This document shows positions 1 through 9,215 of a stretch of DNA of 64,000 nucleotides, piece by piece (positions within the stretch are counted from its first letter, which is position 1; the number at the start of each line of letters is the position of its first letter). This stretch comes from Phycisphaerales bacterium. GTDB taxonomy: Bacteria; Planctomycetota; Phycisphaerae; Phycisphaerales; UBA1924. The notes beneath the pieces were generated by a model. That model saw nothing but the letters and a program-made list of their open reading frames with translations, had not been told where the DNA came from and searched no databases. A program made the position numbers and the translations under genes. The stretch covers positions 1 to 64,000 of the forward strand of contig JADYYE010000075.1 of the NCBI GenBank assembly GCA_020853815.1. Reading direction: 5' to 3'.

Positions 1-30
1 CCCTCCGCGGCCCGCTCTTATGCCTTTCCC

Positions 31-101
31 TAGTGCCCAGTGACCAGTGCCTAGTGACTGCTTACAACCACTTCCGTGCGCACCAAAGTGTCAGTCCGCC
101 C
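31..101 (-). repeat. Heptamer array plus B repeat (copy B1)
   Basis: Positions 31-60 are a degenerate 7-bp array (units like agtgccc and agtgcct). Positions 61-101 match, in reverse complement, the block found at 62454-62496 and 62618-62654, sharing the core gacactttggtgcgcac and the end gtaag. In all three places the gtaag end faces the heptamer array, so array and block form one composite unit. On the minus strand it lies downstream of thiL. Function unknown. Confidence 0.75.
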
Positions 102-218
102 CCTCTAGTGGAGAGCGCGTGCTTGCCCCGCGCCCTCACCTGGGCCAGGCCAAGGACGAGCCCGTCCAAAGCGCAACCCCGGCGTCTTTGACAAGTGAAT
201 ACATCGGCCCGCGCGTGC

Positions 219-244
219 CACCGATGTCGTCTTCGACATCGGTG
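219..244. repeat. Perfect 11-bp palindromic hairpin (C family)
   Basis: CACCGATGTCG at 219-229 and its exact reverse complement at 234-244 enclose a TCTT loop. The same stem with a different loop recurs at 11050-11077. It lies downstream of thiL on the minus strand, so it could end thiL transcription or be a mobile palindrome; no T tract follows it. Confidence 0.65.
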
Positions 245-254
245 CTCCTCTCTT

Positions 255-335
255 CATTTGGCCATTTGGCGCTTTGGCCATCTGGCGATTTCCTCCGGCG
301 AGCCGCCGAGGTCGGCCTTGCGACATCGGTGCTCT
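255..335. repeat. Composite 8-bp repeat and half-hairpin block (D1)
   Basis: Positions 255-293 are a degenerate 8-bp array (atttggcc, atttggcg, ctttggcc, atctggcg). The following 306-335 shares about 25 bases with the reverse complement of 11046-11070, including the caaggccgac loop side of the C hairpin. The two parts recur together at 10969-11077 in the opposite orientation, so this is a dispersed composite repeat. Confidence 0.6.
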
Positions 336-360
336 CCTCTTCCTCATCATTTGGTCAGAT

Positions 361-457
361 GGAACCTCTGAGTATTTGGTGGCCCGCCTCTCCGAGGCGG
401 TTTTTCAGCCCACTGGAAGCGGACCTCGCGGCTGAACTCGAATTGTTCAGAGGTTCC
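361..457. repeat. 97-bp element with terminal inverted repeats, copy A1
   Basis: The ends are perfect 11-bp inverted repeats (GGAACCTCTGA at 361-371, TCAGAGGTTCC at 447-457). Inside are two hairpins: CCGCCTC/GAGGCGG (384-390, 394-400, loop TCC) and TTCAGCC/GGCTGAA (404-410, 430-436). A single strand could therefore fold into a three-way junction. Near-identical copies lie at 5703-5799 and 9114-9210, in reverse orientation to this one. It lies 30 bp past the thiL stop on the minus strand. Confidence 0.9.
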
Positions 458-487
458 AGATGGCCATGGAGCGATCTGGCGATTCTC

Positions 488-1432
488 TCAATGCTCCCAC
501 CCCATCGACGCCGCGTCGTGCGGGCCGTCGGGCGTGAAGATGAGGCACTCCGCCGGGCGACGCTCGTCGATCGACGACACCCGTCCGATCGGGCCGATCA
601 ATGCCACGGGCGGCCGGCCCGCCACGCCCGGAATCACCCCGGCGTGCTTGGTGCGCAGCTCCGGCGCCGCCGCGATCAGCAACTCATAGTCCTCGCCATC
701 GCGGCACGCTCCCAGCCACGAGCGGCACTCGCTGGTGCGCGGGAGGCGCGAGGCGTCGAGGACGATGCCCACGCCGGAGGCCTCGGCCATCCGCGCCGCG
801 TCGCGCCCCAGCCCGTCCGAAAGGTCCATCATCGCGTGAACCAGCGGCGAGTGTGCGGCGACGATCCCCTCGCCGATCCGCGGCGTGAATCGCAGGTGTC
901 GCCCGGACACCAGCGACGCGCCCAGAGGGCCGGTGACCCAGAGTTCGTCTCCCGCGCGGGCGCCCGAACGCGTGAGCGGGCGCCACGGAACGGACTCCGT
1001 CGAGGCCTCCGGGCTTGTGCCAACGACGGCCACCGAGATCACCAGCGGCCCGTCGGCGCTCGACACGTCGCCGCCCACGACGGGGCAGTGAAAGTGCTCG
1101 CCCCAGCGATGAATGGCGCTCGCCAGCTCGCGCGCGTGGGGATACTCGGTCGGGAGCACCGCCGCGGCGAGCGCACAGAGCGGGCGGGCGCCCATGGCCG
1201 CCACGTCGCTGATGGAGCGCGCGATCGCCTTGCGCGCCACCAGATCGATCGGCGTGTCCGGCGCGAAGTGAAGCCCCTCGACGGCGTTGTCGACCGTGAG
1301 CAGCAGCGGGCCGCCCGAGGGCGAGCGGACCAGCGCGCAATCATCGCCCGGCCCGAGCGCGACAAAGGGAAACCGCCGCGGCTGATGGGCCGCGATGCGG
1401 GCGATGTGAGAAAGGAGCTCGGACTCGCGCAT
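488..1432 (-). CDS. thiL: Thiamine-monophosphate kinase
   Basis: Phosphorylates thiamine monophosphate to thiamine diphosphate with ATP, the final cytosolic step of cofactor synthesis. The 314 residues match the family's usual length. GPGDDCA (Asp30, Asp31) is the N-terminal Mg/ATP motif, VGGDVSS (119-125) and DLSDGLGRD (203-211) are the other conserved blocks of the PurM-like fold, and GEDYELL (246-252) is the C-terminal family motif. ATG at 1432 places GDD where the family has it; the frame stays open upstream to 2005, but that stretch is the shadow of tag. The start is 33 bp from the divergent tag start. The thiazole synthase gene thiG is 30 kb away, so thiamine genes are scattered here. 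Confidence 0.95.
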   Translation of the reverse strand: MRESELLSHIARIAAHQPRRFPFVALGPGDDCALVRSPSGGPLLLTVDNAVEGLHFAPDTPIDLVARKAIARSISDVAAMGARPLCALAAAVLPTEYPHARELASAIHRWGEHFHCPVVGGDVSSADGPLVISVAVVGTSPEASTESVPWRPLTRSGARAGDELWVTGPLGASLVSGRHLRFTPRIGEGIVAAHSPLVHAMMDLSDGLGRDAARMAEASGVGIVLDASRLPRTSECRSWLGACRDGEDYELLIAAAPELRTKHAGVIPGVAGRPPVALIGPIGRVSSIDERRPAECLIFTPDGPHDAASMGWEH

Positions 1433-1465
1433 GTGACTCGCCAGAGCGTACGCGTACTCTTGCAC
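1433..1465. promoter_or_regulatory. Short divergent promoter region between thiL and tag
   Basis: Only 33 bp separate the two starts. It holds the perfect palindrome GTACGCGTAC (about 1448-1457). TACTCT at 1455-1460 ends 5 nt before the tag ATG, and on the minus strand TACGCT lies 12 nt before the thiL ATG. Neither gene has a clear Shine-Dalgarno sequence. Assignment as -10 boxes is inference. Confidence 0.4.
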
Positions 1466-2029
1466 ATGCGATGCGCCTGGGCCCGCAGCGAGCTTGAGAT
1501 CGAGTACCACGACCGCGAGTGGGGCGTGCCCGTGTACGACGAGCGCGTGCTCTACGAGTTCCTGGTTCTCGAGGGCGCGCAGGCGGGCCTCTCGTGGTCG
1601 ACGATCCTGAAAAAGCGCGATCGCTACCGCGAGGTCTTCGCCGGGTTCGACGCCCGGGCGGTCGCACGCTACGACCAGCGCCGCGTCGAGCGGCTTCTCA
1701 GAGACCCCGGCATCGTCCGCAACCGCCTGAAGGTCCAGAGCGCGATCAGCAACGCCAAGGCCACGCTCCTCGTGCGCGAAAAGCACGGCGGGCTGAACAC
1801 GCTCCTCTGGAGCTTCGTCGGCGGGGCGCCGATCGTGAACCAAAGGCGGGCGATGAGCGACGTGCCGTCGCGCACGGAGCAGTCGGACGCCATGAGCAGG
1901 GCGCTCAAAAAACTCGGGTTCCGCTTCGTGGGCTCGACCATCTGCTACGCGCTGATGCAGGCGACGGGGATGGTCAACGACCACCTGCTGAGCTGCCCGC
2001 GTCACGCGGCGTGTTCAGGGAAGAGGTGA
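1466..2029 (+). CDS. tag: DNA-3-methyladenine glycosylase I
   Basis: Base-excision repair enzyme that removes 3-methyladenine from alkylated DNA. The 187 residues equal the length of E. coli Tag. Family marks are EYHDREWGVP near residues 13-22, the GQQAGLSW-like block EGAQAGLSW, and the C-terminal NDHLLSCP. Cys3, His15 and the His and Cys of NDHLLSC match the four zinc ligands known in E. coli Tag. The reading frame is open from position 47, but only the part from ATG 1466 resembles Tag; upstream of it is the shadow of thiL. Transcribed away from thiL and convergent with ruvA, with 165 bp between. Confidence 0.95.
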   Translation: MRCAWARSELEIEYHDREWGVPVYDERVLYEFLVLEGAQAGLSWSTILKKRDRYREVFAGFDARAVARYDQRRVERLLRDPGIVRNRLKVQSAISNAKATLLVREKHGGLNTLLWSFVGGAPIVNQRRAMSDVPSRTEQSDAMSRALKKLGFRFVGSTICYALMQATGMVNDHLLSCPRHAACSGKR

Positions 2030-2194
2030 CCGGGCGAAAGATCGAGATTCAGCGCTTGGCGCCCGCCAACCTCCGCGGTTGGGAGGCTCGCCGCGATCGG
2101 CACCGCTCGGGAGCCGAGCCACCCACTCGCTTCCGGTCCGTGCTGTCGTCCTGAGTGGCCGTCCGACCATCCGCACGCAAGCCATGTTGACCGA

Positions 2195-2851
2195 CTACAG
2201 GCCCCGCGCCGCGAACACGGCCGAGACCAGTTCATCCGCGCTCTCCGCGGGCGTGCCCGCCTTGGCCAGTCGCTCGCTGGCCCGCGCCACCAAACGGTCC
2301 GCGTCCGCACGCTGCTCGCCCAGCGCGAGCAGCGCCGCCACCGCCTCTTCCGCGGGGCCCGACGCGATCATCGTCCGTGGCTCGATCGCGCGATCGAGCT
2401 TGCTGACTTCTCCCAGCGCCAGGTATCCATCAACTTTCCCGAACAATTCCGCGATTACAGTCTCCGCCAGGCGCTTTCCGATCTCGGGCAGTTCCGTCAA
2501 CGCGCGGGCGTTGCGATCCGCGATGGCTCGCGCGATCGTCGCCGGCGGCAGGGCCATCGCGCGCAGCGCCTTTCGATTGCCGATCCCCTTCACGGTCGTG
2601 AAGAGCTCAAAGAACTTGCGGTCCTCTGACTTCTCGAAGCCGATGAGGCGCGGGATGAACGACGAGCCTTGCCCCTGCCCCTCGAAGTACTGAAGCGTGA
2701 CGAGCGTGATCCGCTCGCCGACCCGGGCCGCCGCCGACTCGCTGACATACGCGGGCACGAGCACTTCGTACCACAGCCCGCCCTCGCCGACTTCCAGCGT
2801 GACGGCCAGCGCCTCGGCCTCGCGGATCGTGCCTGTGATCCTGGTGATCAT
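2195..2851 (-). CDS. ruvA: Holliday junction branch migration protein RuvA
   Basis: RuvA tetramers bind four-way junctions and load the RuvB helicase during recombination. The 218-residue protein begins MITRITGTIREAEA, the N-terminal OB-fold strand typical of RuvA. The two helix-hairpin-helix motifs are VKGIGNRKALRAM and LPEIGKRLAETVI, and the C-terminal three-helix domain that contacts RuvB ends in ELVSAVFAARGL. ATG 2851 was chosen because it gives the canonical N-terminus; the open frame upstream is unrelated. No ruvB or ruvC is adjacent in this window, so the genes are split. It faces the convergent tag gene downstream. Confidence 0.95.
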   Translation of the reverse strand: MITRITGTIREAEALAVTLEVGEGGLWYEVLVPAYVSESAAARVGERITLVTLQYFEGQGQGSSFIPRLIGFEKSEDRKFFELFTTVKGIGNRKALRAMALPPATIARAIADRNARALTELPEIGKRLAETVIAELFGKVDGYLALGEVSKLDRAIEPRTMIASGPAEEAVAALLALGEQRADADRLVARASERLAKAGTPAESADELVSAVFAARGL

Positions 2852-3120
2852 CCGTGCTCCCAGTACCGAGATCGAAACCGCCGGCGCCCGGCCTCTCCAT
2901 CGCGCCGGTCTCCGCCGGCGTTCGCCCGATTCGTGCAAACAGTACCGCGCAGCGGCGGGATTTGCCCGCGATTCGCGCAGCTTCGGCGGGTGGGGCACTC
3001 CGCGCGACGCTCCCGCCCGATTCCCTCCCGCCCTCGGCCCATCCCGGCCGATACTCCCCGGTGGTATCGGTGCGCACCGGGGCGAAGCCCCGCGCCCGCC
3101 CGGACCCGGAGGTCCCCGTC

Positions 3121-4755
<1,635 letters not shown>

Positions 4756-4864
4756 AAATTTGCGAAGACTCGGTGAAGCTATCCGATGTCCGAGGGTTGA
4801 GGTTCTTTGGAGCTCTGGGAGGTGCCGTGGGCGTGGAACGCCCAGGAGCGGCGCCGCCCGACGC

Positions 4865-5119
4865 ATGGACGCCGACATGACCACCCAGCAACTCATCGAA
4901 CAGACCGCGACGCTCCGTCGGAAGGCGGAGGACCTCCTGTCAGGATTGCTGGCCGAGCAGAGCCAGCGGACGACGTCGCCCGACGCGCTGGCGCGGGCGA
5001 CGGGCCGGTCGTCGATGGACCGAGCGATCCAGTCGGCGGAACGGATGATCGAAACGCTGGACCGGACGATGGTGGAGCTTGGGCAGCCGGGCGGCACGGG
5101 CCAGACGATCGCTCGATAG
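4865..5119 (+). CDS. Small hypothetical protein, helical
   Basis: An 84-residue protein that I do not recognise. It is rich in charged and alpha-helix-forming residues (for example QSAERMIETLDRTMVEL near the C-terminus), has no signal peptide or membrane segment, and has no cysteines. A second in-frame ATG at 4877 would give 80 residues. It lies between the sugar dehydratase gene (109 bp upstream) and dut (34 bp downstream) on the same strand, and codon use is high-GC like its neighbours. It may be a small cytosolic helical-bundle protein. The call rests mainly on coding character, so confidence is moderate. Confidence 0.55.
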   Translation: MDADMTTQQLIEQTATLRRKAEDLLSGLLAEQSQRTTSPDALARATGRSSMDRAIQSAERMIETLDRTMVELGQPGGTGQTIAR

Positions 5120-5139
5120 GTCGTTCGCTTGCGGCGTGC

Positions 5140-5145
5140 TATCTT
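5140..5145 (+). promoter_or_regulatory. Candidate -10 box for leaderless dut
   Basis: TATCTT ends 8 nt before the dut ATG (5154), and no Shine-Dalgarno sequence precedes the start. The spacing would place transcription initiation at or next to the ATG. The same layout occurs before rlmN, the cysteine dioxygenase and other genes in this window. Confidence 0.45.
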
Positions 5146-5153
5146 CCGTGCCT

Positions 5154-5603
5154 ATGCACACGCCGCTGCTTCAGATCAGGAAGTTGGATGCTCGCGCCAC
5201 GGTCCCGTCGTATCAGTCCGCGCAGGCCGCGGGGCTCGATCTCTCGGCGTGCCTGCCCGAGGCGACATTGGTGGTGAAGCCGGGGGAGATCGTGCTGGTG
5301 CCGTGCGGCTTTGCGATGTCGATCCCGATCGGCTACGAGGCCCAGGTCCGCGCGCGATCGGGCCTGGCGAGCAAGCACGGGATCACGGTGCCCAACGGGC
5401 CGGGCACGATCGATTCGGATTACCGCGGCGAAGTGAAGGTCGCGATCATCAACTTGGGGCGCGAGGCCTACACGATCACGCACGGGCAGCGCATCGCGCA
5501 GATGGTGGTGGCGCCGGTGGCGCACGCGGTCGTGAAGGAAGTGGAATCGCTCGACGACACCGCGCGAGGGAGCGGCGGGTTCGGATCGACGGGGGCCCAC
5601 TAA
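5154..5603 (+). CDS. dut: Deoxyuridine 5'-triphosphate nucleotidohydrolase
   Basis: Trimeric dUTPase that hydrolyses dUTP to dUMP and pyrophosphate, keeping uracil out of DNA and supplying dUMP for dTMP synthesis. All five family motifs are visible in the 149 residues: AGLDLSA (I), RSGLASKHG (II), NGPGTIDSDYRGE (III) with the catalytic Asp, GQRIAQMV (IV) and the mobile C-terminal arm GSGGFGSTG (V). ATG 5154 gives a normal N-terminus and sits 8 nt after a TATCTT box, so the mRNA may be leaderless. A tandem 8-bp repeat and the 97-bp element begin right after the stop codon. Confidence 0.96.
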   Translation: MHTPLLQIRKLDARATVPSYQSAQAAGLDLSACLPEATLVVKPGEIVLVPCGFAMSIPIGYEAQVRARSGLASKHGITVPNGPGTIDSDYRGEVKVAIINLGREAYTITHGQRIAQMVVAPVAHAVVKEVESLDDTARGSGGFGSTGAH

Positions 5604-5611
5604 GAGCAAAA

Positions 5612-5702
5612 GTGGCGAAGTGGCGAAGTGGCGAAGTGGTCAAGTGGTCAAGTGAAGCAAGTCAGTGATTTCGTCTCGACGGCCCATTGCCCATTGCCCA
5701 TT
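5612..5702 (+). repeat. 8-bp and 7-bp tandem arrays after dut
   Basis: Five octamers run from 5612 to 5651 (gtggcgaa three times, then gtggtcaa twice), starting 9 bases after the dut stop codon. From 5682 a heptamer array (gcccatt) leads directly into the 97-bp element A2, and resumes on its far side at 5800-5815. The element thus seems to have landed inside a heptamer array. Confidence 0.8.
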
Positions 5703-5799
5703 GGAACCTCTGAACAATTCGAGTTCAGCCGCGAGGTCCGCTACCAGTGGGCTGAAAAACCGCCTCGGAGAGGCGGGCCACCAAATACTCAGAGGTTCC
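5703..5799. repeat. 97-bp element with terminal inverted repeats, copy A2
   Basis: Same element as at 361-457 and 9114-9210, in the orientation of the latter. It differs from A1 at one base (the internal gctaccag instead of gcttccag). The flanking heptamer array (gcccatt) is present on both sides, which gives a view of the insertion site. Confidence 0.9.
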
Positions 5800-5887
5800 C
5801 ATTGCCCATTGCCCGAGACCATGAGATCTTCAGCTCGGTGCCGCTCCGTGTCGCCCCGTGGTGAGTGGATTCCTTTCCGCGTTCGGT

Positions 5888-6826
5888 TCACACGTCGCAG
5901 ATTTCGACGGCCTTGCGCAGCGAGGTCATCGGATCGTGGCGCGGGATGAACTCCTGGCCCACGAAGCCCGTGTAGCCGGTCTCGACGATCGCCTTCATGA
6001 TGGTGGCGTAATTGAGTTCCTGGGTCTCGTCGATCTCGGCGCGTCCGGGCACGCCGCCGGTGTGGTAGTGGCCGATGTGCTTGGCGTGCTTGCGGATGGT
6101 GTCGATGACGTCACCCTCCATGCGTTGCATGTGGTAGATGTCGTAGAGGAGCTTGAAGCGTTCGGAGGCGACGCCCTCGCAGATCGCCACGCCGTAGGAC
6201 GTGTGGTCGCACTGATAGTCGGTGTGGTCCTTGGAGTTGAGGAGTTCCATGACGATGGTGACGCCGAGCTTCTCGGCCAGTGGCGTGATGCGTTTCAGGC
6301 CGACGATGCAGTTCTTGATGCCTTCCTTGTCGTCCTGTCCGGCGCGGTTGCCGCTGAAGACGATCTGGTTGGGCAGGCCGGCTTCTTTGACGAGGGGCAG
6401 GCGTTCCTCGAGTTCCTTGACGATGGAGTCGTGGTGTTCGAGGCGGTTGAAGCCGCGTGGAATGGGGTTGGATTTGACGAAGGAGGCGACGGCACATGTC
6501 AGGCCGTGCTGCTTGGCGACGGGCCACTCGTCGGGGTTGAGCAGCTCGACGGACTTGAGGCCCATCGCGGCGGCGTTCTTGCAGAGATCGGCGAGCGGCA
6601 TGCTGTAGCACCACTTGCACACGGAGTGGTTGATGCGGCCTTTGAGCGTGGGCGTGGAAGGCTGGGCGGCGGGCTTGGTCTCGGGCTGGCCGGATTGCGG
6701 TGAGTTCATGGTGTTCAAGGGGTGACCGCGGCCAGCGTGGGCGGCGGCGGCCAGGGCGCTGACGCCCAGCGCGCCGATGGCGCCGCGGCGGGAGATGGTT
6801 GAATCGTTCTGCTTGCGCGTGGTCAT
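5888..6826 (-). CDS. Tat-exported TIM-barrel isomerase, hydroxypyruvate isomerase-like
   Basis: A 312-residue protein of the xylose isomerase-like / AP endonuclease 2 TIM-barrel superfamily, closest in style to hydroxypyruvate isomerase (interconverts hydroxypyruvate and tartronate semialdehyde). The N-terminus carries a twin-arginine signal, SRRGAIGALGVSALAAAA (Arg13-Arg14), so it is probably exported folded. Candidate metal and catalytic residues lie in TIVMELLNSKDH, LLYDIYHMQ, IGHYHTGGVPGR and FVGQEFIP. ATG 6826 is preceded by GGAGG. Planctomycetes often carry exported versions of this family with unknown substrates, so the exact reaction is uncertain. It is the only gene in its transcription unit. 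Confidence 0.85.
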   Translation of the reverse strand: MTTRKQNDSTISRRGAIGALGVSALAAAAHAGRGHPLNTMNSPQSGQPETKPAAQPSTPTLKGRINHSVCKWCYSMPLADLCKNAAAMGLKSVELLNPDEWPVAKQHGLTCAVASFVKSNPIPRGFNRLEHHDSIVKELEERLPLVKEAGLPNQIVFSGNRAGQDDKEGIKNCIVGLKRITPLAEKLGVTIVMELLNSKDHTDYQCDHTSYGVAICEGVASERFKLLYDIYHMQRMEGDVIDTIRKHAKHIGHYHTGGVPGRAEIDETQELNYATIMKAIVETGYTGFVGQEFIPRHDPMTSLRKAVEICDV

Positions 6827-6990
6827 GTGCGTCCTCCGGTCGTTGGTGGAACAGCGTACCGCGCGGAGCGGGGTCGGGCGCGCCGGAATTCGCATGCACG
6901 GTTCCGGCGTGTGTCCCGCGCCTGTTGGCCGCGACTGGATGAGTGCGGAGAAGTGGTGAGGGTGAGCTGCGTGCCCGGTCGGAGCGATCC

Positions 6991-7029
6991 AAAAAACAAG
7001 CCGGATCGGGTGCGTGGGCCCGATCCGGC
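6991..7029 (-). terminator. Intrinsic terminator of the 7084-8799 gene
   Basis: On the minus strand an 11-bp perfect stem (GCCGGATCGGG / CCCGATCCGGC, 7029-7019 and 7010-7000) with an 8-base loop is followed at once by TTGTTTTTTG. It lies 55 bp after the stop codon at 7084. This is the clearest rho-independent terminator in the window. Confidence 0.85.
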
Positions 7030-7083
7030 GCATCCCCTAGGCCGTGGCTGGTGCAGCCCGAGGGGTTTCAAGATGTGGGTGGG

Positions 7084-8799
7084 CTAGTAGCCGTTCTCGA
7101 AGGCGTCGACGAAGGAGTCGTAGTCGTCGCCGGTGACGAAGGTGTCGTGGTTGAGGTCGGCGCGGGGGTCGCCGTCCTCGAAGCGAACGCCGAAGAGGTC
7201 GAAGTCATCGCCGGTGAGGAAGCCGTCGGCGTTGTAGTCGGCGACGAGGGCGGCGCCGACGTGGAAGGGCTGTGCCCAGGTGTTCCAGGTGTCGCCCCAG
7301 ACGGAGTTGGGATAGGCGTTGTAGTGCCAGAAGGTGGTGTCGTCGCGCGGGTCGACGGTGGTGCCGGTGTAGTCGCCCCAGCGGATGGGGGAGCCGCCCT
7401 CGCCGTAGTAATCGCGCGTGCCGGACTTCACGACGGTGGTGGGGGACATGTAGTCGCTGGGGTCGTTGGGCGAGCGGTAGGAATAGCCGAGGCCGATGCG
7501 TTCGCTGGTCGAGGAGCGGGAGAAGCCGACGGCGAGCGTGCCGAACTTGTTGACGGAGATCGAGGGATACCACTGCCACACGTTTGGCTCATAAATGCTG
7601 CCGGATGCGAGCAGAGACGCGGCGGGGAAGTTCTTCGACGCGACCTGGTGCCAGCGGATGGAGGTGACGCCGGACTGCCCGACGGAGTAGGCGGTGGAAA
7701 GGACGTTGTACTTCCAGAGCAGGTTCTGGATGCGCCCGTCGCCGCAGTCGAGCTGGACGCCGGACTCCATCTGCTTGGCGAAGTTGGGGCGTGCGTAGGC
7801 CGGGACGATGATGGTCTGCTTGACGAGCGAGGGGTTGGTGGTGGCGGCGCCGACGACGCCGATGAGGTTGATCTTGCCGCTGGTCTGGTTATTGGCGGTG
7901 AAGAAGGCCTGGTTGTTCGGGGAGCCGCCCGGCAGGTGCTCGGCGGGGACGACCGCGAAGGCCTTGGTGTTATCGGGGTTCAGGACATTCCAGAAATCGG
8001 AGTAGCCGAGCGAAGAGGAGAAGGTCGTGAGGTCGGTCTTCTTGAAGCAGCGGATCTTCGAGTATTGGAAGACGTCGCCGGTGCGCGAGTACATGTTGGC
8101 GGTGACGACGATCGCGTCCTTGTCCACGCCGAGGCGTGCCCAGTCGGACCAGTTGCCGGTGGCCTGTGTGCCGTTGACGGTCGAGTCGATCGACCACTTC
8201 TTCCAGGTGCCTTGGGGGTTGGCGTCGTCGGAGACGGCGACGAGGAACCAGGAGTAGGTGTCGATGGAGCGGAGGGCGGGGATGACGGCGAACCAGCGGT
8301 TGGACCAGCGATCGAAGACGATGGTGGGCTGGGCGACGAAGTCCCAGCCGGTGTTGACACCGCCGAAGAAGGTGCTCCAGGAGGCGCTGAAGATTTCCTG
8401 GCCGTAGGACGTGTGGTAGCGGATGCCGGCGTTGGTGCCGGTGACGACGTAGCCGTTGCCGACGGCGAAGGTGGTGTTGGCGGGGAAGAGGAAGTCGCCC
8501 GAGAAGCTGTCGAAGCCGTTGCCTTCGTTGGCTTCGTTGACCTCGTCGTTGTGCCAGCCGTTGTCGATCGTGCCGTTGAACGTGGCGGCGTGGAGCGACG
8601 CGAAGAGCTCCGGGAGCGGTCGATGGGTCTGCGCGAGTTCGTGCGGGGTGACCGCCACGCGCGCCAGCACCGCGGCGTCGTCCTCGACGCACGAGACGGG
8701 CTGAACGACCACACTTGCTTTTTCATCCGCCGCGAGAGCGCGAGAGTTCATCGCGCCCAGCGCCAGCAACATCATTCCGAGAATCACCGACTTGCGCAT
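7084..8799 (-). CDS. Secreted protein with dockerin-like C-terminus
   Basis: A 571-residue exported protein of unknown function. The N-terminal helix (RKSVILGMMLLALGAMNSRALA) is a signal peptide. The body looks like a beta-propeller or sialidase-type fold, with recurring phrases such as PTIVFDRWSNRWFAVIP, WFLVAVSDDANP and WYPSISVNKFGTLAVGFS. The last 50 residues hold two Ca-binding-like repeats (ADYNADGFLTGDDFDLF and ADLNHDTFVTGDDYDSF), the planctomycete dockerin-type tail. ATG 8799 was preferred over upstream starts because GGGAG lies 6 nt before it and the signal peptide then starts at residue 1. A strong terminator follows the gene. Confidence 0.85.
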   Translation of the reverse strand: MRKSVILGMMLLALGAMNSRALAADEKASVVVQPVSCVEDDAAVLARVAVTPHELAQTHRPLPELFASLHAATFNGTIDNGWHNDEVNEANEGNGFDSFSGDFLFPANTTFAVGNGYVVTGTNAGIRYHTSYGQEIFSASWSTFFGGVNTGWDFVAQPTIVFDRWSNRWFAVIPALRSIDTYSWFLVAVSDDANPQGTWKKWSIDSTVNGTQATGNWSDWARLGVDKDAIVVTANMYSRTGDVFQYSKIRCFKKTDLTTFSSSLGYSDFWNVLNPDNTKAFAVVPAEHLPGGSPNNQAFFTANNQTSGKINLIGVVGAATTNPSLVKQTIIVPAYARPNFAKQMESGVQLDCGDGRIQNLLWKYNVLSTAYSVGQSGVTSIRWHQVASKNFPAASLLASGSIYEPNVWQWYPSISVNKFGTLAVGFSRSSTSERIGLGYSYRSPNDPSDYMSPTTVVKSGTRDYYGEGGSPIRWGDYTGTTVDPRDDTTFWHYNAYPNSVWGDTWNTWAQPFHVGAALVADYNADGFLTGDDFDLFGVRFEDGDPRADLNHDTFVTGDDYDSFVDAFENGY

Positions 8800-9113
8800 T
8801 CCATGCTCCCAACAGGAAGACCACCACAGCGTGACGGAGACCGCGCCCATCCATTCAGCACGCGCACGGGGAGCCCTCCTGCGACCTCATGCGTCGGCCG
8901 AGAACCAGAGAGACCGAGAATTTCGTGCCGCGCGCGAATCCCCACGATTTTGTTGATCGTCCCGTAATTCGGGGATCGCGTCAACACGAGTCGCATGGGT
9001 TTGGAATTGATTTGGGTGAGGGAAATCCCGATGTCATCGCGAGATGAGGGGCGCGCAACTTGGATGGGCGCGGCTCCGCGCGAAGATGGGAAAACTCGCG
9101 TCGAGTGGCAAGG
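8800..9113. other. Intergenic region without recognised gene
   Basis: This 314-bp stretch lies upstream of the secreted-protein gene on the minus strand and next to element A3. It has lower GC than its surroundings. I see no gene, RNA or clear repeat in it; it probably holds the promoter of the 7084-8799 gene. Confidence 0.5.
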
Positions 9114-9210
9114 GGAACCTCTGAACAATTCGAGTTCAGCCGCGAGGTCCGCTTCCAGTGGGCTGAAAAACCGCCTCGGAGAGGCGGGCCACCAGATACT
9201 CAGAGGTTCC
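9114..9210. repeat. 97-bp element with terminal inverted repeats, copy A3
   Basis: Third copy of the 97-bp element, differing from A1 by one base (ccagatac instead of ccaaatac). It ends 5 bp from the dnaB stop codon, so dnaB mRNA would read straight into it. Stem and hairpin positions match those of A1. Confidence 0.9.
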
Positions 9211-9215
9211 AAGGC

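Noticed and set aside
3069-3090. tgcgcaccggggcg near the dehydratase start, matching part of the B repeat
   Set aside because: Only 14 bases match, without the gacactttgg core or a heptamer array, so chance similarity in GC-rich DNA is enough.
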